From Actinomyces wuliandei (lineage in GTDB: Bacteria; Actinomycetota; Actinomycetes; Actinomycetales; Actinomycetaceae), in contig NZ_CP025227.1 in the NCBI RefSeq assembly GCF_004010955.1, forward strand, positions 1,922,001-1,986,000: a stretch of DNA of 64,000 bases, written 5' to 3'. Under the pieces are notes generated by a model, which did no database searches, was not told where the DNA came from, and saw only the letters and a program-made list of their open reading frames with translations. How positions within the stretch are numbered: position 1 is the first letter of the stretch; each line of letters opens with the position of its first letter. This document shows, piece after piece, positions 18,020 to 26,161 of the stretch. A program made the position numbers and the translations under genes.

Positions 18020-18184
18020 ATGGCAGTGCCGAAGCGGAGGATGTCCCGTAGCAACACCCGCAACCGTCGCTCGCAGTGGAAGGCCAAGCTTCCTCGGCTG
18101 CAGACGATCCGGGTCAACGGACGGGACATCACGGTGCCGTCCCGCCTGGCCAAGGCCTACAGGACCGGCCTCATCGAGTACTGA
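18020..18184 (+). CDS. rpmF: 50S ribosomal protein L32, cysteine-free form
   Basis: 54 aa ([17 protein letters not shown] at the start, ending GLIEY); start at the ATG behind AGGAGAGGAG. It lacks the two CxxC pairs of the zinc-binding form, like mycobacterial RpmF. In actinobacteria such C-minus paralogues are often made under zinc limitation (family knowledge). No Zur site was noticed. Followed at 28 bp by tRNA-Gly. Confidence 0.95.
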   Translation: MAVPKRRMSRSNTRNRRSQWKAKLPRLQTIRVNGRDITVPSRLAKAYRTGLIEY

Positions 18185-18212
18185 GGAGCAGCGGGGCAGC
18201 GCCCCGTCACTT

Positions 18213-18283
18213 GCGGGTGTAGCTCAATGGTAGAGCCTCTGCCTTCCAAGCAGATGGCGCGGGTTCGATTCCCGTCACCCGCT
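18213..18283 (+). tRNA. tRNA-Gly (TCC)
   Basis: Complete cloverleaf: acceptor GCGGGTG with CACCCGC, anticodon loop CTTCCAA, T-arm GGTTCGATT. Discriminator T; the 3' CCA is not encoded. Confidence 0.95.
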
Positions 18284-18332
18284 CTGAGGAGCCACCTGGT
18301 GCCGCAGTGTGCGCGGCGCCAGGTAGCCCACC

Positions 18333-18409
18333 CGGGCTGTGGCGCAGTTTGGTAGCGCACCTGCTTTGGGAGCAGGGGGTCGTGGGTTCAAGTCCCGCCA
18401 GCCCGACCA
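18333..18409 (+). tRNA. tRNA-Pro (TGG)
   Basis: Complete cloverleaf: acceptor CGGGCTG with CAGCCCG, anticodon loop TTTGGGA, T-arm GGTTCAAGT. Here the terminal CCA is encoded (18407-18409), unlike the preceding tRNA-Gly. Confidence 0.95.
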
Positions 18410-18449
18410 CACCTCACCGGCACTCACCAGCTGCAGCCGGAGGACCCGT

Positions 18450-19568
18450 CTAGACCCACCAGCACGTCTGCCCCGACGTCGAGTCAACCGGCCCGATGAC
18501 GGTCGTGGATGGCGCCCCGCTGTTCACGACTGACAGCGCGTAGGTGTAGACAGTGGTGCCGCACTGCTCCCGGTAGAACTCCAGCAGCTCCTCAGCGGAC
18601 ATGTCCCGCCCTCCGTACAGGGCAACAGAATCCCGCATGCTGTGCAACCACGCCGAACCTGCCCCCAGGTCGATCTGCCCAAGAAGGACCAGGCAGAAGG
18701 AGAGGCCCTCGCACTCCTGCGAGGCCTGGTGGACCAGGCCCTCCACCGCAGAGTGCTGCTCACTGCCGGAGGACATCCCGATGGTGGTGAGCCTCCCGCC
18801 CTCGGCAAGCAGCGGCAGAGCGGTGGCGAGAATCTTCCTGGTCACCGCCAGCCCGTCCGGCCCGCCGTCGCCCACAAAGGGGTAGTCCACCGGCCCGGGC
18901 ACAGGGATCAGGGGAGGGTTGGCGAAGACGTAGTCGTACGTCCCGTCACCGTGCAGCTCCTCCACCGGGCGCCCCACGAACTCCGCCTGCCCTTGCAACC
19001 CGTTGAGCCGCACGTTGCACTGGCACAGGCTCAGTGCCAGCGGATTAGCCTCCACGAAGGTGACTGACGCACCAGATCTGGAGGACAGCAGCCCCTGGAT
19101 CCCCGGGCCCGCACAGACGTCCAGGACCCGCCGGTCAGGGCCGGGGTAGACCTGTAGCCGGGAGGCCAGGGCAAGGGAGTCGGTTCCGTAGTAGAGGTTC
19201 TGGCGGCGGGCAGGCAGGTCGGAGAAGTACAGCAGGCCGTCCTGCACCGACAGGCACAGGCCCCGCAGGCGGAGCGTGCCGTGCTCGGTGCTGACCAGCC
19301 CCGCCGGCTCCAACTCAACCAGCGCCGACGACAGTCTGCCGGGAAGCGCCTCGGTCGCCACGGACCCGCCGAGCTGAAGAAGAGTGCAGGCGGCCTGCAG
19401 CCCCTCCGGCAGGTCAGTGAGCAGTCCTCTCAGCGCCTGTTGGGGCTGGTCCCGGTGCAGCAGCGAGGACAGGACGTCGATGTAGCCGCTGTCAGTCAGT
19501 GCCCGGTACAGCAGGCGCCCCGCACCGTTCCCGATCCTGTCTGGGTGGAAGTAGCGCACAGCAGTCAT
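18450..19568 (-). CDS. Class I SAM-dependent methyltransferase with N-terminal domain, NPPL motif
   Basis: 372 aa. Residues 1-115 form a separate helical domain resembling the N-terminal part of actinobacterial DUF7059-type methyltransferases. The Rossmann domain has motif I VLDVCAGPG (148-156) and the amide/amine motif FANPPL (215-220), a motif typical of enzymes that methylate planar nitrogens such as Gln/Asn amides or adenine. Its ATG overlaps the stop of the radical SAM gene by 4 bp, so the two are made together. The C-terminus has a clustered Cys/Trp end (TCWWV). Substrate unknown; action on the Asn-rich product encoded 2 kb away is a hypothesis. Confidence 0.8.
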   Translation of the reverse strand: MTAVRYFHPDRIGNGAGRLLYRALTDSGYIDVLSSLLHRDQPQQALRGLLTDLPEGLQAACTLLQLGGSVATEALPGRLSSALVELEPAGLVSTEHGTLRLRGLCLSVQDGLLYFSDLPARRQNLYYGTDSLALASRLQVYPGPDRRVLDVCAGPGIQGLLSSRSGASVTFVEANPLALSLCQCNVRLNGLQGQAEFVGRPVEELHGDGTYDYVFANPPLIPVPGPVDYPFVGDGGPDGLAVTRKILATALPLLAEGGRLTTIGMSSGSEQHSAVEGLVHQASQECEGLSFCLVLLGQIDLGAGSAWLHSMRDSVALYGGRDMSAEELLEFYREQCGTTVYTYALSVVNSGAPSTTVIGPVDSTSGQTCWWV

Positions 19569-20684
19569 GACCGCTCAACAATCCTGTGCGCCAGCTTGGC
19601 CACCTCCACGTCCAGCCGGATCTTGTCCTGATGGCGGTATATCTCAGCCAGCATGCGCCGGTCCGTGGTCAGCGTCTCGCACACCTCGCATATTGAGGAG
19701 TACTCGGCCTCGATCTCCTCCTGCGTGGCTCCCGTGGCCAGGGAGTACAGGTAGGAAGGCCCCAGGTGCCTGATGGCGTCGAGCACCAGGGCCTGCTGCG
19801 GCCCGGTGGTCAGGTGGTACTGCCGACCACCGCTACCGTCCTCAGCCGGGACCGCGCCACGCAGCGAGAGGATCTCGTTTCCCTCAATGTTGACACCGCA
19901 GCACACCCCGACGCTGCCGTCGCCCATCATGGTCACGGGCTTCAGCATGGCGGCGCACCCTCCGGCAAGGTGGCCGGGCTCCCGGGCGCTGGGCTCCGGC
20001 AGGTAGTCCCTGCGCAGGCCCCGGCCCAGGCGCGAGACCTTCGTGTTCGAGATGGCGTAGGCAGTCCCGTCGGCCTGGGGCTGCGGCATTGCTCGGTTCA
20101 TCTGCTCGTCGTACACGTCCGGCACGTCCTCGCCCAGGAGGTCGCGCAGACCGTCAGGCGTCAGCCTGCTGCGCGGACCGCTGCACACCGCAACCAGGAC
20201 CGAGGTGAACCCCCAGGCCCTTGGCGGCGCTCCACGCGCGCAGCACGTTGTCAATCGGAATCCACGCCAGGTGGAAGTCGTCGGTGGAGATGTTCAGCTC
20301 GTTGAGGCCGCACTCGCGCAGTGTGACCAGGTAGTCCCTGGCCGTGTCATAGTCCTGCGCCCAGATAGCGTTCGTCACGAGCCGGGTGCCGATTCCCCTC
20401 TCGCTGCAGAAAGCGATGGCCTCAAGCAGCGTGTCACCAAGCAAGGTCGACTCCCCACCGGTGAACACGACCAGCTGAAGACCGTGCTGCTCGTGAAGAT
20501 AACTGATAAACGACTCCATCTCCTCAAGGGAGAGCTCCTCGGTCCTTTCCGGACCGGACTTCATCAGGCAGTGGGCGCACCTGGCCTGGCACCTGTCAGT
20601 GGTGGCGATAGCGAGCTCATCAATAGGCGCCCCGTCAGGGACGACCTGGACCTGGACCGGATTCTCCGTGACTGCCGTAGTCAC
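19565..20684 (-). pseudogene. Radical SAM enzyme, one frameshift (about 372 aa if repaired)
   Basis: Starts at a GTG at 20684 behind AAGGAG. The [4Fe-4S] motif is CQARCAHC (Cys 32, 36, 39), followed by GGE (76-78) and STDDFH, the pattern of many uncharacterised radical SAM enzymes. The frame breaks at a five-G run (20210-20214 on the plus strand) inside the beta-barrel; dropping one G joins KGLG directly to FTSVLVAV. The C-terminal part has a partial second Cys set (GGCAAML, GVCCG, CEVCE) suggesting a SPASM-like extra cluster. Operon with the methyltransferase. Possible peptide-modifying enzyme; the substrate is not shown by sequence. Confidence 0.75.
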
Positions 20685-21261
20685 TGTGTTCTCCTTCTCT
20701 GGGCCTGTCTGCGTGGGCTTGCGCCCTCTCTGGCTTGTGCTGTCGTGCACCTGGAGGAGATACCTGTGGACCAGGCTGCGCGCAGCCACCCTGGTCCAGC
20801 CGCTGACCAGCGGCTGGTCGGCAGCTGACTGGCACCGGCCGCACCCGGTCCTGCGGAGAGCTCATCACACCGTTCCCGCAGGCCCTGGTAGCGATGGCAG
20901 ACCTGACGGAACCCCGGCTCACCTCCTTGCAGCCTGGGCACCTCCGACCTCGCCACCGCCGGTACCGACCGCGACAGCGCCCACAGACATGCTAGCCACG
21001 TCAATGGCATCACGTCCAGACGTGTGCCGACGTCGGAGATGGTGCGCTTCCACTGCTGCGACAGGCGAAAACACCTGTTCCGCCCATACCCCGTTCTTTA
21101 TGGGAAGATCAGCATGACTTCCTAATAGGTTACTGGGTGCAGGATCAAAGGCACTCTCAGCGCAGGCACGCCCCGGCTCTCGGACACCGGTTCCCCACGT
21201 GCTCGCACCGCCCCGCACGCCTGCGGGCACCACTGCCCCTCTCAGGAGGCATCATGGGGCC
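20685..21261. other. 577-bp gap with no confident gene
   Basis: Several open frames cross it. One on the minus strand (21013-20681) begins with plausible residues (RLQGGEPGFRQVCHRYQGLR) but turns Arg/Ser-rich and overlaps the radical SAM start, so it may be a remnant. AT-richer sequence at 21095-21135 could hold the radical SAM promoter. Confidence 0.4.
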
Positions 21262-22134
21262 ATGAGCCGCAGCACCCGCCGCACCCGTCACGCGTCCCGG
21301 CGGGCCGCCGCCACGACATCCACGACACCCCCGGTGTCCTCAGCATCCTCGTCACCGCCCCCAGCGCCGCCCTCAACGTCACCGTCAACGTCACCGTCAA
21401 CGCCCGTGCCTTCCGCCGCCGCCCAGAACCGGGAGCACCTGGCGCCTCATGGCGGCCCCTCCCCCGTCGGCTACCTCACCCTGGCCCGCGCCGAGCAGCC
21501 CGTCACCGAGCTGGAGGTCCGGCGCTCCCGGTTCCTGGCCCAGGCTGCACGGGCCGGTACCGAGGAGGCGGCCCGGGCCTTCATAGCCCGGGCACGCTCC
21601 ACCTTCCCCGACGCCCGCCACCACTGCTCGGCCTTCATCGTGGCCGTTGAGGGGGCGCGGCCCGTGGAGCGCTCCAGCGACGACGGGGAGCCCTCCGGCA
21701 CCGCAGGCGGCCCCATGCTGGAGGTGCTGCGCGGCACCGGGCTGGTGAGCACCGTGGTCGTGGTGACCAGGTACTTCGGCGGGACCCTGCTGGGCACCGG
21801 CGGCCTGGTGCGCGCCTACTCCGAGGCCGCCGCCCAGGCCCTGGCCGCCGCCACCCGGGTCCGCCTGGCCACCCGCCACCTGTGGACGCTCACTGTGCCC
21901 CCGGCCCAGGCAGGCCACCTGGAGGCCGGGCTGCGCGGCAGCGCCACCGCTGCCGACGTCACCGTGGAGGAGACCACGTGGGCGGCCACCCAGGTGGTCC
22001 TCACGCTGTCCACCCCTGACGCCCAGGCCGCCTCCCTGCGCCCGCTGCTGGCCTCCCTCAGCGCCGGGCGGGCCCGGCTCCACCCGGCGGGCACCCGCCT
22101 GGTCGAGGTGCCGGAGCGGCCTGACCACGCCTGA
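21262..22134 (+). CDS. yigZ: YigZ/IMPACT family protein
   Basis: 290 aa. The conserved domain starts near residue 75 (GYLTLARA, then ELEVRRSRFLAQ), with family motifs HHCSAFIV, SSDDGEPSGTAGGPML and VVTRYFGGTLLGTGGLVRAY. The C-terminal YigZ domain follows. The first 65 residues are Ser/Thr/Pro low-complexity (TSPSTSPSTP), unusual for the family; a later start is possible, but no good ribosome site was found there. AGGAGG stands 12 bases before the chosen ATG. The biochemical role of the family is unsettled (translation-linked in eukaryotic IMPACT). Confidence 0.85.
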   Translation: MSRSTRRTRHASRRAAATTSTTPPVSSASSSPPPAPPSTSPSTSPSTPVPSAAAQNREHLAPHGGPSPVGYLTLARAEQPVTELEVRRSRFLAQAARAGTEEAARAFIARARSTFPDARHHCSAFIVAVEGARPVERSSDDGEPSGTAGGPMLEVLRGTGLVSTVVVVTRYFGGTLLGTGGLVRAYSEAAAQALAAATRVRLATRHLWTLTVPPAQAGHLEAGLRGSATAADVTVEETTWAATQVVLTLSTPDAQAASLRPLLASLSAGRARLHPAGTRLVEVPERPDHA

Positions 22135-22502
22135 CACAAGACTGCGGGTGAGGCAGCAGGGAAAGAGACGCAGGAGCGCAGGAAAAGGAGCGAAGGACGG
22201 GACGGCGGGGGAACGGACGCCAGGAAGACGACGGAAGGTCAGCAGGAAGGTCAGGAGAAGTGCCACCAGGCGGGTACGCGCGTCACGCCCACCGCGAAAA
22301 CACCCCCGACAGCACCCGCAACCGCACCGTACCGATTGACGGCACCGGTGGCGGAAGGGTTAGCCTTCCTCCAACCACGGCGCCCACGCCACCTGCGTGC
22401 TGGCGTGCCTGGTGGGTCGGCCTGTCGACCAGCCCACCAAACCTACTGAGCAGGCCTGAGACAAACCGGCCCCGGCCGGACACGGGAGAGGAGGACCCCA
22501 CG
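22135..22502 (+). other. Gap upstream of the Cys leader peptide, with hairpin
   Basis: 368 bp, no gene. A hairpin at 22410-22439 (TGGTGGG with CCCACCA plus an inner GGTCG/CGACC stem) lies 63 bp before the leader peptide. Confidence 0.4.
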
Positions 22503-22556
22503 ATGACGCTCACCGTCATGTGCGCGATGTCTCTCCCCTGCTGCCGGTGTCTCTAG
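22503..22556 (+). CDS. Cys-rich leader peptide, likely cysteine-responsive attenuator of cysK
   Basis: A 17-residue ORF, MTLTVMCAMSLPCCRCL, with GGAGGA well placed before its ATG. Four of the last eleven residues are Cys, three of them in the CCRC end. Ribosome stalling at these codons when Cys-tRNA is low would change folding of the following RNA, where a GC hairpin (TGCGCGC and GCGCGCA, about 22576-22600) can form. Such Cys-rich upstream ORFs are known in actinobacteria (for example mycobacterial cysteine uORFs). The next gene is cysK, 307 bp downstream; that stretch holds no other gene. Confidence 0.65.
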   Translation: MTLTVMCAMSLPCCRCL

Positions 22557-22863
22557 GGCGCCAGGCCTTGAGGACTGTGCGCGCGTCGCGGCGCGCATGC
22601 CCGGCGCTCGCACGACTACCAGAAGACTGACGGCTCAGCCGTCCCCGGCCATCCGGGAGTCCTTGACTGAGCTCCTGCACTACGACCTCGTGGAGCCCCT
22701 GCTCAGAATCCTCCTGACGACCGCGAACCGTCGCCCCGGGCTGCTGCCCCCGCGCCCCTGACCGGCGCACTCTCCTGGATCGGCCCCAGCACCGCCGAGC
22801 GGTGCCTGCTTCCCGCAACGGCACCTACGGCACTCCCACCCCAGTACCAGCAAAGGAACACCC

Positions 22864-23793
22864 ATGACATACGCCCACGACGTCACCGCCCTCGTCGGCA
22901 ACACCCCACTGGTCCGCATCAATCGCGTCACCGACGGCGCCCCGGCCACAGTCCTGGCCAAGGTGGAGGCCTTCGAGCCAGCCTCCTCAGTCAAGGACCG
23001 CATCGCCTTGTCCATCGTGCGCGCCGCAGAGAGGTCGGGAGAGCTCCAGCCCGGCGGCACCATCGTGGAGGCGACCTCCGGCAACACCGGGGTGGGCCTG
23101 GCCATGGTGGGGGCCGCCCTGGGCTACAGGGTCGTCATCACGATGCCGGAGACCTTCTCCAAGGAGCGCCGAGCCATCATGCGGGCCTTCGGCGCCGAGC
23201 TGGTGCTCACCACCGAGGGCGGTGTGGCCGGGGCCGTCAAGCGGGCGGAGGAGATCCAGGCAGCCACCCCCAACTCCATCCTGGCCTCCCAGTTCGCCAA
23301 CCCGGCCAACCCCCAGGTCCACCGTGAGACCACAGCCCGCGAGATCCTGGAGGCCACCGGGGGCGAACTGGACGTCTTCGTGGCAGGCATCGGCACCGGC
23401 GGCACCCTGACCGGCGTGGGCCAGGTGCTGCGCGAGGAGAAGCCGGAGGTCAAGGTCATCGGCGTGGAGCCCGCCGAGTCGCCCCTGCTCAGCGAGGGCT
23501 CCTGGTCCCCGCACAAGATCCAGGGCATCGGCCCCAACATCGTCCCGGAGGTGCTCGACCAGGGCATCTGGGACGAGCTGCTGCACATCGAGTCCCAGGC
23601 GGCCATCACCTACGCCCGTCGCGCCGCCGCCGAGGAGGGCCTGCTCGTGGGGATCTCCTCGGGTGCGGCCCTGGCCGCAGCCGCCCAGCTGGCCCAGCGG
23701 CCCGAGCTGGAGGGCAGGACCATCGTCACCGTCCTGCCCGACACCGGTGAGCGCTACCTGAGCACCGTCCTGTTCCAGGACCTGCTCGACTGA
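22864..23793 (+). CDS. cysK: O-acetylserine sulfhydrylase (cysteine synthase A)
   Basis: Makes cysteine from O-acetylserine and sulfide with PLP. 309 aa, full length. PLP-binding Lys44 in SSVKDRI, substrate loop [12 protein letters not shown], phosphate loop [10 protein letters not shown] and PESPLLS-like segment. ATG with AAAGGA eight bases upstream. Paired with cysE across a strong hairpin; likely controlled by the Cys leader peptide upstream. Confidence 0.96.
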   Translation: MTYAHDVTALVGNTPLVRINRVTDGAPATVLAKVEAFEPASSVKDRIALSIVRAAERSGELQPGGTIVEATSGNTGVGLAMVGAALGYRVVITMPETFSKERRAIMRAFGAELVLTTEGGVAGAVKRAEEIQAATPNSILASQFANPANPQVHRETTAREILEATGGELDVFVAGIGTGGTLTGVGQVLREEKPEVKVIGVEPAESPLLSEGSWSPHKIQGIGPNIVPEVLDQGIWDELLHIESQAAITYARRAAAEEGLLVGISSGAALAAAAQLAQRPELEGRTIVTVLPDTGERYLSTVLFQDLLD

Positions 23794-23807
23794 CGACCAG
23801 ACCAGAC

Positions 23808-23842
23808 CCTGTGGCGCCCTGCCCCGGGCAGGGCGCCACAGG
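23808..23842 (+). terminator. Long GC hairpin between cysK and cysE
   Basis: A 17-bp perfect inverted repeat with a single central base (arms 23808-23824 and 23826-23842), 14 bp after the cysK stop. No T run. It should terminate partly or protect the cysK transcript end. Confidence 0.6.
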
Positions 23843-23905
23843 CACTCACTTCACGGCGCCCGAGGGCCCACCTGGCTGGAGCGGTGCCACGACGAGGAGC
23901 ACTCC

Positions 23906-24481
23906 ATGCACGACCCCAACAGACCTCTCTTGGACCTGGCGCGCGAGGACCTGGCCACGGCGCGACGCCGCGACCCGGCTGCCCGCTCCAGTGTCGAGGT
24001 GGCCCTGCTCTATCCGGGGGTCCACGCCCTGTGGGCGCACCGCGCTGCCCACAAGCTCTGGCACCGCGGCCACCGCTTCGCTGCCCGGGCGCTGTCCCAG
24101 GTGGCCCGCGGCGTCACGGGCATCGAGATCCACCCCGCCGCCCGGATCGGCAGCCGCTTCTTCATCGACCACGGCATGGGTGTGGTCATCGGGGAGACCG
24201 CGGAGGTCGGCGACGACGTGCTCATGTTCCACGGCGTCACCCTGGGCGGGGTCTCCATGAATCCTGGCAAGCGCCACCCCACGATCGGCAACGACGTCCA
24301 GATCGGGGCGGGTGCCAAGGTGCTGGGGCCGGTGACGGTGGAGGACGGGGCCAAGATCGGCGCCAACGCCGTCCTGGTGAAGAACCTGCCCGCCGAGCAC
24401 GTGGGCGTGGGCGTGCCCGCGCGCGCGCGGGACCCGCGCACCGACCCCGAGCTCATGCTCGACCCCACGATCTACATCTGA
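23906..24481 (+). CDS. cysE: Serine O-acetyltransferase
   Basis: Acetylates serine with acetyl-CoA to feed cysK. 191 aa, the short EpsC-like form. Left-handed beta-helix repeats from about residue 70 ([20 protein letters not shown], then [12 protein letters not shown]); the acetyl-CoA/serine loop is HGVTLGG and the catalytic-type His pair lies in DHGMG and [11 protein letters not shown] with GAGGAG upstream. The C-terminus ends TIYI; short C-terminal tails ending in Ile bind CysK in cysteine synthase complexes (family knowledge). Confidence 0.95.
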   Translation: MHDPNRPLLDLAREDLATARRRDPAARSSVEVALLYPGVHALWAHRAAHKLWHRGHRFAARALSQVARGVTGIEIHPAARIGSRFFIDHGMGVVIGETAEVGDDVLMFHGVTLGGVSMNPGKRHPTIGNDVQIGAGAKVLGPVTVEDGAKIGANAVLVKNLPAEHVGVGVPARARDPRTDPELMLDPTIYI

Positions 24482-24534
24482 CCCGTGTCCTGCGCCTGGC
24501 CTGCGCCCTTGTGCCGACGTGTGTGCCCGACGTG

Positions 24535-25578
24535 TCAGGCAGCCTGGCACACCGGGCACCAGAACAGCCGACGGCCAGCAACCTCCCGCTCACGCACCAC
24601 GGCCGCGCACCGCAGGCAGGCGCGGCCGCTGCGGTGGTAGACGTACCAGCGCCCCGCCTCCGGGTCGTCCCCAGGCAGGGGGTCAGGGACGTCGTCCAGC
24701 TCGACCGTCGTGATGAGCCCGGTGGCCACCCCGTGCTCCATGAGCGGCCCCAGGTCCTCCCAGATCCGGCGCAGCCGGGCCTCGCTGACCCGGCTGCCCG
24801 CCCGGAACGGGGAGACACCGACACGGAACAGCGTCTCGGCACGGAATATGTTGCCGGCCCCGGCGATGACCGACTGGTCCATGAGGAGCTCCCCGATGCC
24901 GCGCCTCCTGGAGCGCACCGCCGCCACGAAGGCCTCCACGTCCCCGTCGGCCCGCAGAGGGTCCGGGCCCAGGCGGCGGCGCACCGCTGCCACACCCGCC
25001 CCGTCCAGCAGCTCGCAGGCGGCTGGCCCCGTCAGGTCAGCCACGCCGTGGTCCCCCTGCAGACGCAGCCGCACGGCCCCGCGAGGTGCTGGCGGGTGCC
25101 ACCGGCCCGGGACGACGGCACCGCCGCCGCTGTCACCGGCCCCGCCCCCGTCACTGCCACCAGTCTCGTCGCTGTCCCCGCCACCTGCCCCGGGGACGTG
25201 ACCGCTCAGCCCGCTCAGAGCGGAGCCGCCCCCGCCCCTGAGCGCGTGCTCGCCCCGCTCCCCCACGCGCCGCCGGGGAGCCCCGATGGCGTGCGGGGCG
25301 GTGAACAGGCTGTCCCCGTCAAAGGTCCACGAGCCGTACAGGCCCAGATGGACCCTCAGCCAGGTGACGGACTCGTGGTCCACAGGGAGGTCGCAGGTGG
25401 GGCCGAGCGCCAGGAACAGGTGCTTCCCGTGGGCCTGGGCGCCCAGGAGCACAAGGCCGTCCAGCCTGGCGGCGCCCTCGGCGAAGCGACCCTGCGGGGA
25501 GGAGGTCCTCAGACGCTGCCCACCGTAGAGCTCGGCCAGGGCCGCCGCCAGGCGGTGGACCGTGTGCCCTTCCGGCAC
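24535..25578 (-). CDS. nei: Endonuclease VIII-like DNA glycosylase (Fpg/Nei family)
   Basis: Removes oxidised bases and nicks the strand. Starts PEGHTVHRL after Met, giving the catalytic Pro2-Glu3 of the Nei branch. H2TH region with LLMDQSVIAGAGNIFRAE, C-terminal zinc finger CLRC...CPVC. GTG start 3 bp after the rpiB stop, so translationally coupled. 347 aa, longer than the usual 260-290: a Gly/Ser/Asp low-complexity insert of about 55 residues (near 103-160) splits the N-terminal beta-sandwich domain. Confidence 0.93.
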   Translation of the reverse strand: MPEGHTVHRLAAALAELYGGQRLRTSSPQGRFAEGAARLDGLVLLGAQAHGKHLFLALGPTCDLPVDHESVTWLRVHLGLYGSWTFDGDSLFTAPHAIGAPRRRVGERGEHALRGGGGSALSGLSGHVPGAGGGDSDETGGSDGGGAGDSGGGAVVPGRWHPPAPRGAVRLRLQGDHGVADLTGPAACELLDGAGVAAVRRRLGPDPLRADGDVEAFVAAVRSRRRGIGELLMDQSVIAGAGNIFRAETLFRVGVSPFRAGSRVSEARLRRIWEDLGPLMEHGVATGLITTVELDDVPDPLPGDDPEAGRWYVYHRSGRACLRCAAVVREREVAGRRLFWCPVCQAA

Positions 25579-25581
25579 GGC

Positions 25582-26076
25582 TCACTCCCCGGAGGGGACG
25601 GCGCCAGCACCAGGAGCAGCGGCGCCGTGGACGCGCACCTCGTAGTCCGCCAGCTGGGAGATGCGACGTGCGTGGCGCTCGTCGCCGCTGAAGGGCTCGG
25701 CGATGAAGGCATCGATGATCCCCAACCCCTGGTCCAGGCTGTGCATCCGTCCTCCCAGGGCGACGACGTTGGCGTTGTTGTGCTGGCGGGCCAGCCTGGC
25801 GGTCTCCAGGGACCAGGCCAGAGCGGCCCGCACCCCGTCAACCTTGTTGGCTGCGATCTGCTCGCCGTTGCCGGACCCCCCCAGGACGATCCCCAGGCTG
25901 CCCTCGTCGGCGACCACAGCCTCACCGCACTCCAGGCAGAAGGCGGGGTAGTCGTCGTCAGGGTCAAAGGTGTGGGCACCGTGGTCAACCACCTCGTGCC
26001 CACGAGCGGTCAGGTGCTGGCGCACGGCGGCCTTGAGCTCGAAGCCCGCGTGGTCGGAGGCGATGTGGATGCGCAT
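25582..26076 (-). CDS. rpiB: Ribose-5-phosphate isomerase B
   Basis: Interconverts ribose 5-phosphate and ribulose 5-phosphate. 164 aa. Starts MRIHIASDHAGFELK; the active loop reads GGSGNGEQIAANK, with Glu in place of the catalytic Cys as in the actinobacterial type. The C-terminal tail is Ala/Pro-rich. No Shine-Dalgarno; a CACAAT box seven bases upstream points to a leaderless transcript shared with nei. Confidence 0.94.
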   Translation of the reverse strand: MRIHIASDHAGFELKAAVRQHLTARGHEVVDHGAHTFDPDDDYPAFCLECGEAVVADEGSLGIVLGGSGNGEQIAANKVDGVRAALAWSLETARLARQHNNANVVALGGRMHSLDQGLGIIDAFIAEPFSGDERHARRISQLADYEVRVHGAAAPGAGAVPSGE

Positions 26077-26083
26077 GGGACTG

Positions 26084-26089
26084 ATTGTG
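26084..26089 (-). promoter_or_regulatory. -10 box CACAAT, leaderless start of rpiB
   Basis: Minus strand; seven bases to the ATG at 26076. Confidence 0.45.
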
Positions 26090-26147
26090 CCTCACGCGAA
26101 CACTCCTCTACACCGCAGACACGGCCCACCCCTGAGCACGACCCCGG

Positions 26148-26153
26148 GATAAC
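26148..26153 (+). promoter_or_regulatory. -10 box GATAAC, leaderless start of the M13 peptidase gene
   Basis: GATAAC then eight bases and the ATG at 26162; no Shine-Dalgarno. Confidence 0.35.
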
Positions 26154-26161
26154 GTGCGCGC

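Noticed and set aside
18213..18409. tRNA genes as an attachment site of an integrated element
   Set aside because: No integrase gene and no repeated tRNA 3' end was found within the window.
20681..21233. Two minus-strand ORFs (20681-21013 and 20919-21233) upstream of the radical SAM gene, considered as a precursor peptide
   Set aside because: One ends in a Gly/Val/Ala stretch (MSVGAVAVGTGGG) that is tempting, but there is no ribosome site, codon use is mixed, and each overlaps the other.
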